Assembly (NCBI GenBank): GCA_024138025.1
Contig: JAMXBD010000235.1
Location: 186,001 to 250,000, forward strand
DNA length: 64,000 bases
Reading direction: 5' to 3'
From: Combretum micranthum
Taxonomy: Eukaryota > Streptophyta > Magnoliopsida > Myrtales > Combretaceae
Below, one piece after another: positions 61,609-64,000 of this stretch (positions are counted from its first letter, which is position 1; each line of letters starts with the position of its first letter). A model generated the notes under the pieces. That model was not told the DNA's origin. It saw only the letters and a list, made by a program, of their open reading frames with translations, and did no database searches. The translations under genes were made by a program, and so were the position numbers.

Positions 61609-61783
61609 CTGAATACATATATCTCCAAAAATAATTACTTTATTTAGGGGTTACTATCGTTACACATTTTTATTTATATTAATCCATTATGATTAAGCAA
61701 ATAACAAAGTCCATATATTACAATGCTTCATACAACTTCTCTCTGATGTGAATAAATGTTACGAAAATGCACTAAGAACACTC

Positions 61784-61785
<2 letters not shown>

Positions 61786-61821
<36 letters not shown>
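61786..61821. repeat. Homopolymer of 36 G
   Basis: Thirty-six consecutive G, then TGGGG. The run is exceptional in such AT-rich DNA and may be a sequencing artefact. Confidence 0.9.
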
Positions 61822-61822
<1 letters not shown>

Positions 61823-61869
61823 GGGGTTGTTGAATTGAGTATTTGTCAAAAATTCGAAATAATAATTTT

Positions 61870-62700
61870 AGCTTTTATAGATAAAAAAACAAATAATTTT
61901 GCAGTGGATAAATAAACAAAAGATAGAAAGCGTAAATAAAAAGAGATGGATAGAGAAAAATCAAGCCACAAGATTTAACGAAGAGTTTGGCCATTTGCCT
62001 ATTCTCACGGTCTACCAATTACCTCTTTCTAGGTCTTCACACAACTATATTAATATTAAAGAGTTGGATCGAAACGAGCAATATTACACCCACAGGAAAT
62101 AATATTTCCTCTCTTTCTCTAAGTGCTTTTATATGAATAGCAATAAATAAGAGTTAAGCACTAGAGTAAATTTTCTCTCTCTTAATATTTTCAAATATTA
62201 TGTATAAGAGAACAAGAAAAAGAATTTGTTTGATCTCAGTTAATGAGCTCGTAAGAAAAAAAATTGGCAGGCTATTCCTCCCGTTGGTCTTTTGGACTTT
62301 GTATATAAATGGCCTTCAAAATTTGAAAGTCCGTCAGACACAACGTTTCTTAGTTGCTACGCATTAAATATACTCCAATAACTCTTTTTTTTTTTCCCAC
62401 ATAAGCTTGGTTGTGCCTTAACATAGTTGTCGTGCCTCAATTGTTGCACCCAAACTTGACCCTTGACAGCTTTTCACACAAGTGCTTCTTTGAGCCTCAA
62501 ATTTTCACTTGTCGCACCCTGAGTTTCATCATGTTGAGGCCTTGACGTGACCCGTGACAGCAGTTGCTCCCTTAGCTTTTGTTGAGCCTTGTATTAAGTT
62601 GGCTGAGCCTTAATTATTTTTGCGCATCAAGTCCAAAGCTTGACTCTCGACAAGCTTACTTATTTTTTTGCATGTCGTGAGTAAGGATAATTTACTGTTT
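61870..62700 (-). repeat. Diverged LTR-like remnant
   Basis: It shares 'caagatttaacgaagagtttggcc' (in the + reading, about 61967-61990) with the minus-oriented LTR-like block near 12599-12622. It also has the same 'gtcgtgcctcaa', 'cgcaccctgag' and 'cttgacccttgaca' vocabulary (62420-62690). Boundaries are unclear. Confidence 0.4.
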
Positions 62701-62739
62701 TTTTTTTAATTATTTTTCCCAGCATGTACAATTACTAGT

Positions 62740-62875
62740 ATTGGGTTTCCTAAAATCCGGGTTGGGTTGGGTTCGGGTTTCCTAAAATCAGGTCGGGTTT
62801 TAGGACTCCCTTATACAATCGAGTAGGATTCAGGTTCTAAATGAGCCACCCGACCCGCCCGTTTTCATCTCTACT
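62740..62875. repeat. hAT-like remnant with GGGTTCGGG / CCCGACCCGCCCG ends
   Basis: 'gggttgggttgggttcgggt' at about 62760 is followed by a right end 'cacccgacccgcccg' and TTTTCATCTCTA, whose reverse complement TAGAGATGAAAACGGGCGGG matches the terminal style of the elements at 158 and 26119. The left terminus and target duplication are not clear. Confidence 0.4.
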
Positions 62876-64000
62876 CGAGGCCAGCATCCATGAATACCCT
62901 TCACCACAGCTAGATCTGCTTCGAGCCACCTAGGAACTCAACCACAAAATCCAGTGGTGCACAACCCAAAAAAAGTTAGTTACCTCTACACTCAAAATCA
63001 CCATGCTAATCGAACCCAGCACTACCAAAACTTTGCTCAATCTCAGCCGAATAACACCCAAACCAACAACGCCATAGCCATTAGACCACCATCCAAAACC
63101 AACTTGACCGCACCAAGCACCTTGCGACAAGCCATCAAACCTAATCAAACAACCTCGAATTTCGTTCCTTGACTTGAGCTTAATCAAATAGAGAGGGAGA
63201 AAGAAAATTTTTGTTTACTTTGTTGAGTTTGCAGGAAACAAGACCAAGCCAATCTGAGCCATTCCACACCGAAGACCCAACTTCTGTGCTAATCGCTTTT
63301 GAATCCAGCCCAGTTTGTGATTTATGAAGGTTTAGTTCGCACCTGTTTTGTCAAATGCCCATATCTTTTTCTTTTTGTTTACCTTAAGTCTAGTAGTTTT
63401 ATAATTTAGTTTCATTATTTTCTTGATAATCGTTAATACTGCAAGTACTTGTAATATGTACAAATATGAGAAAATAGTAGAAAACGAAAAAATGAAAAAA
63501 AAGAGAGATAGAAAAGAAAGAAGAAAAATATCTGTGTGTGTGTGTGATCATGTTAGCATGCATACGATATTAGTAATAATAGTTTAAACCAATTAAGTAA
63601 AATCTTAGGATATAAATTTTGATATAGGTTTATCTATTAGAATATAAACACGATGCATTGTGAATATCATTATAATTATATTTGGATATGTAAATGCTAG
63701 TAATAAATAAATTAAGGTAAAATCACAAAAATTAAAAATTTTATATAGGCATAATTTTAGGATTATTAGTGTTGCTAGATTGCTTTTTGATGAGTATGTG
63801 TTAAAATTGATATGCGCTTTTTTATTGTGGTCTAAAATATGTTGAATCAATAAGTTATTGGGTATAATTATCGATCCTCTTTTTGTTAAAGAAAACTTAA
63901 AAAAAATTTATGAAAATCAACAAAAAAAAAGGTTTTTCTTCTTTTTTACTTTTCCCATATATGGGATATATATATATATATTCCTACAAAAATCATTTTG
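62876..64000. other. Intergenic DNA to the end of the window
   Basis: 62900-63330 is balanced in composition and open on both strands for 70-85 codons, without recognisable motifs. A (TG)n tract lies near 63533-63546. The remainder is AT-rich with A-runs and an (AT)n stretch near 63969-63981. Confidence 0.4.

Noticed and set aside
62930..63187. Opposing frames of 85 and 72 codons near the window end
   Set aside because: No domain, no splice context and no relation to the possible minus-strand exons at 61320-61608 could be shown.
1..64000. tRNA, rRNA or snoRNA genes
   Set aside because: No A/B-box pair with a cloverleaf, and no rRNA-like block was seen on reading; short RNA genes could still be missed without a structure search.

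Overview
This is an AT-rich stretch of plant nuclear DNA. The signs are split genes with GT-AG introns, plastid-type protein families, Ty1/copia and Ty3/gypsy-like LTR remnants, hAT- and Tourist-like small transposons, and many microsatellites and poly(A/T) tracts. The protein families and gene structures fit a dicot; the species cannot be named from the sequence. Only two genes are well supported, both on the + strand and both probably plastid-targeted.

Layout: 1-25616 is a gene desert of decayed transposons. It holds a 0.94-kb hAT-like element with an 8-bp target duplication (158-1096), a degenerate LTR-like block (about 2955-4290), several long-inverted-repeat elements, a pair of about 1.1-kb LTR-like repeats in inverted orientation (12427-13590 and 14034-15150), and a Harbinger-type MITE with a TTA duplication (19771-20160). 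25622-32585 is a complete but dead Ty1/copia element, with LTRs, primer site, polypurine tract and a CATAT target duplication. A hAT-like element sits nested in its gag and a probable 1.5-kb solo LTR in its pol. 32591-39528 is intergenic.

39529-44573 is a seven-exon pyruvate kinase gene of the plastid alpha type. As written it carries a 1-bp frameshift inside the ARGDLG motif. 44574-53864 is intergenic and holds a probable 2.7-kb solo LTR (48765-51475) with a striking CGCCGGCG-rich array, and a clean Tourist MITE (52398-52629). 53865-58309 is a four-exon gene for a small, probably plastid-targeted membrane protein of unknown function whose first intron uses a GC-AG splice pair. 58310-64000 is mostly repeats, with faint traces of the last exons of a minus-strand gene (61320-61608), a 36-base G run and another LTR-like remnant.

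I see no operon-like or defence-like system and nothing that is clearly a new biological system. The most informative points are the nested transposon history of the copia element, the frameshifted pyruvate kinase, the GC-AG intron, the palindromic GC-rich LTR array and the large inverted LTR pair. LTR and MITE boundaries were read by eye and may shift by a few bases.
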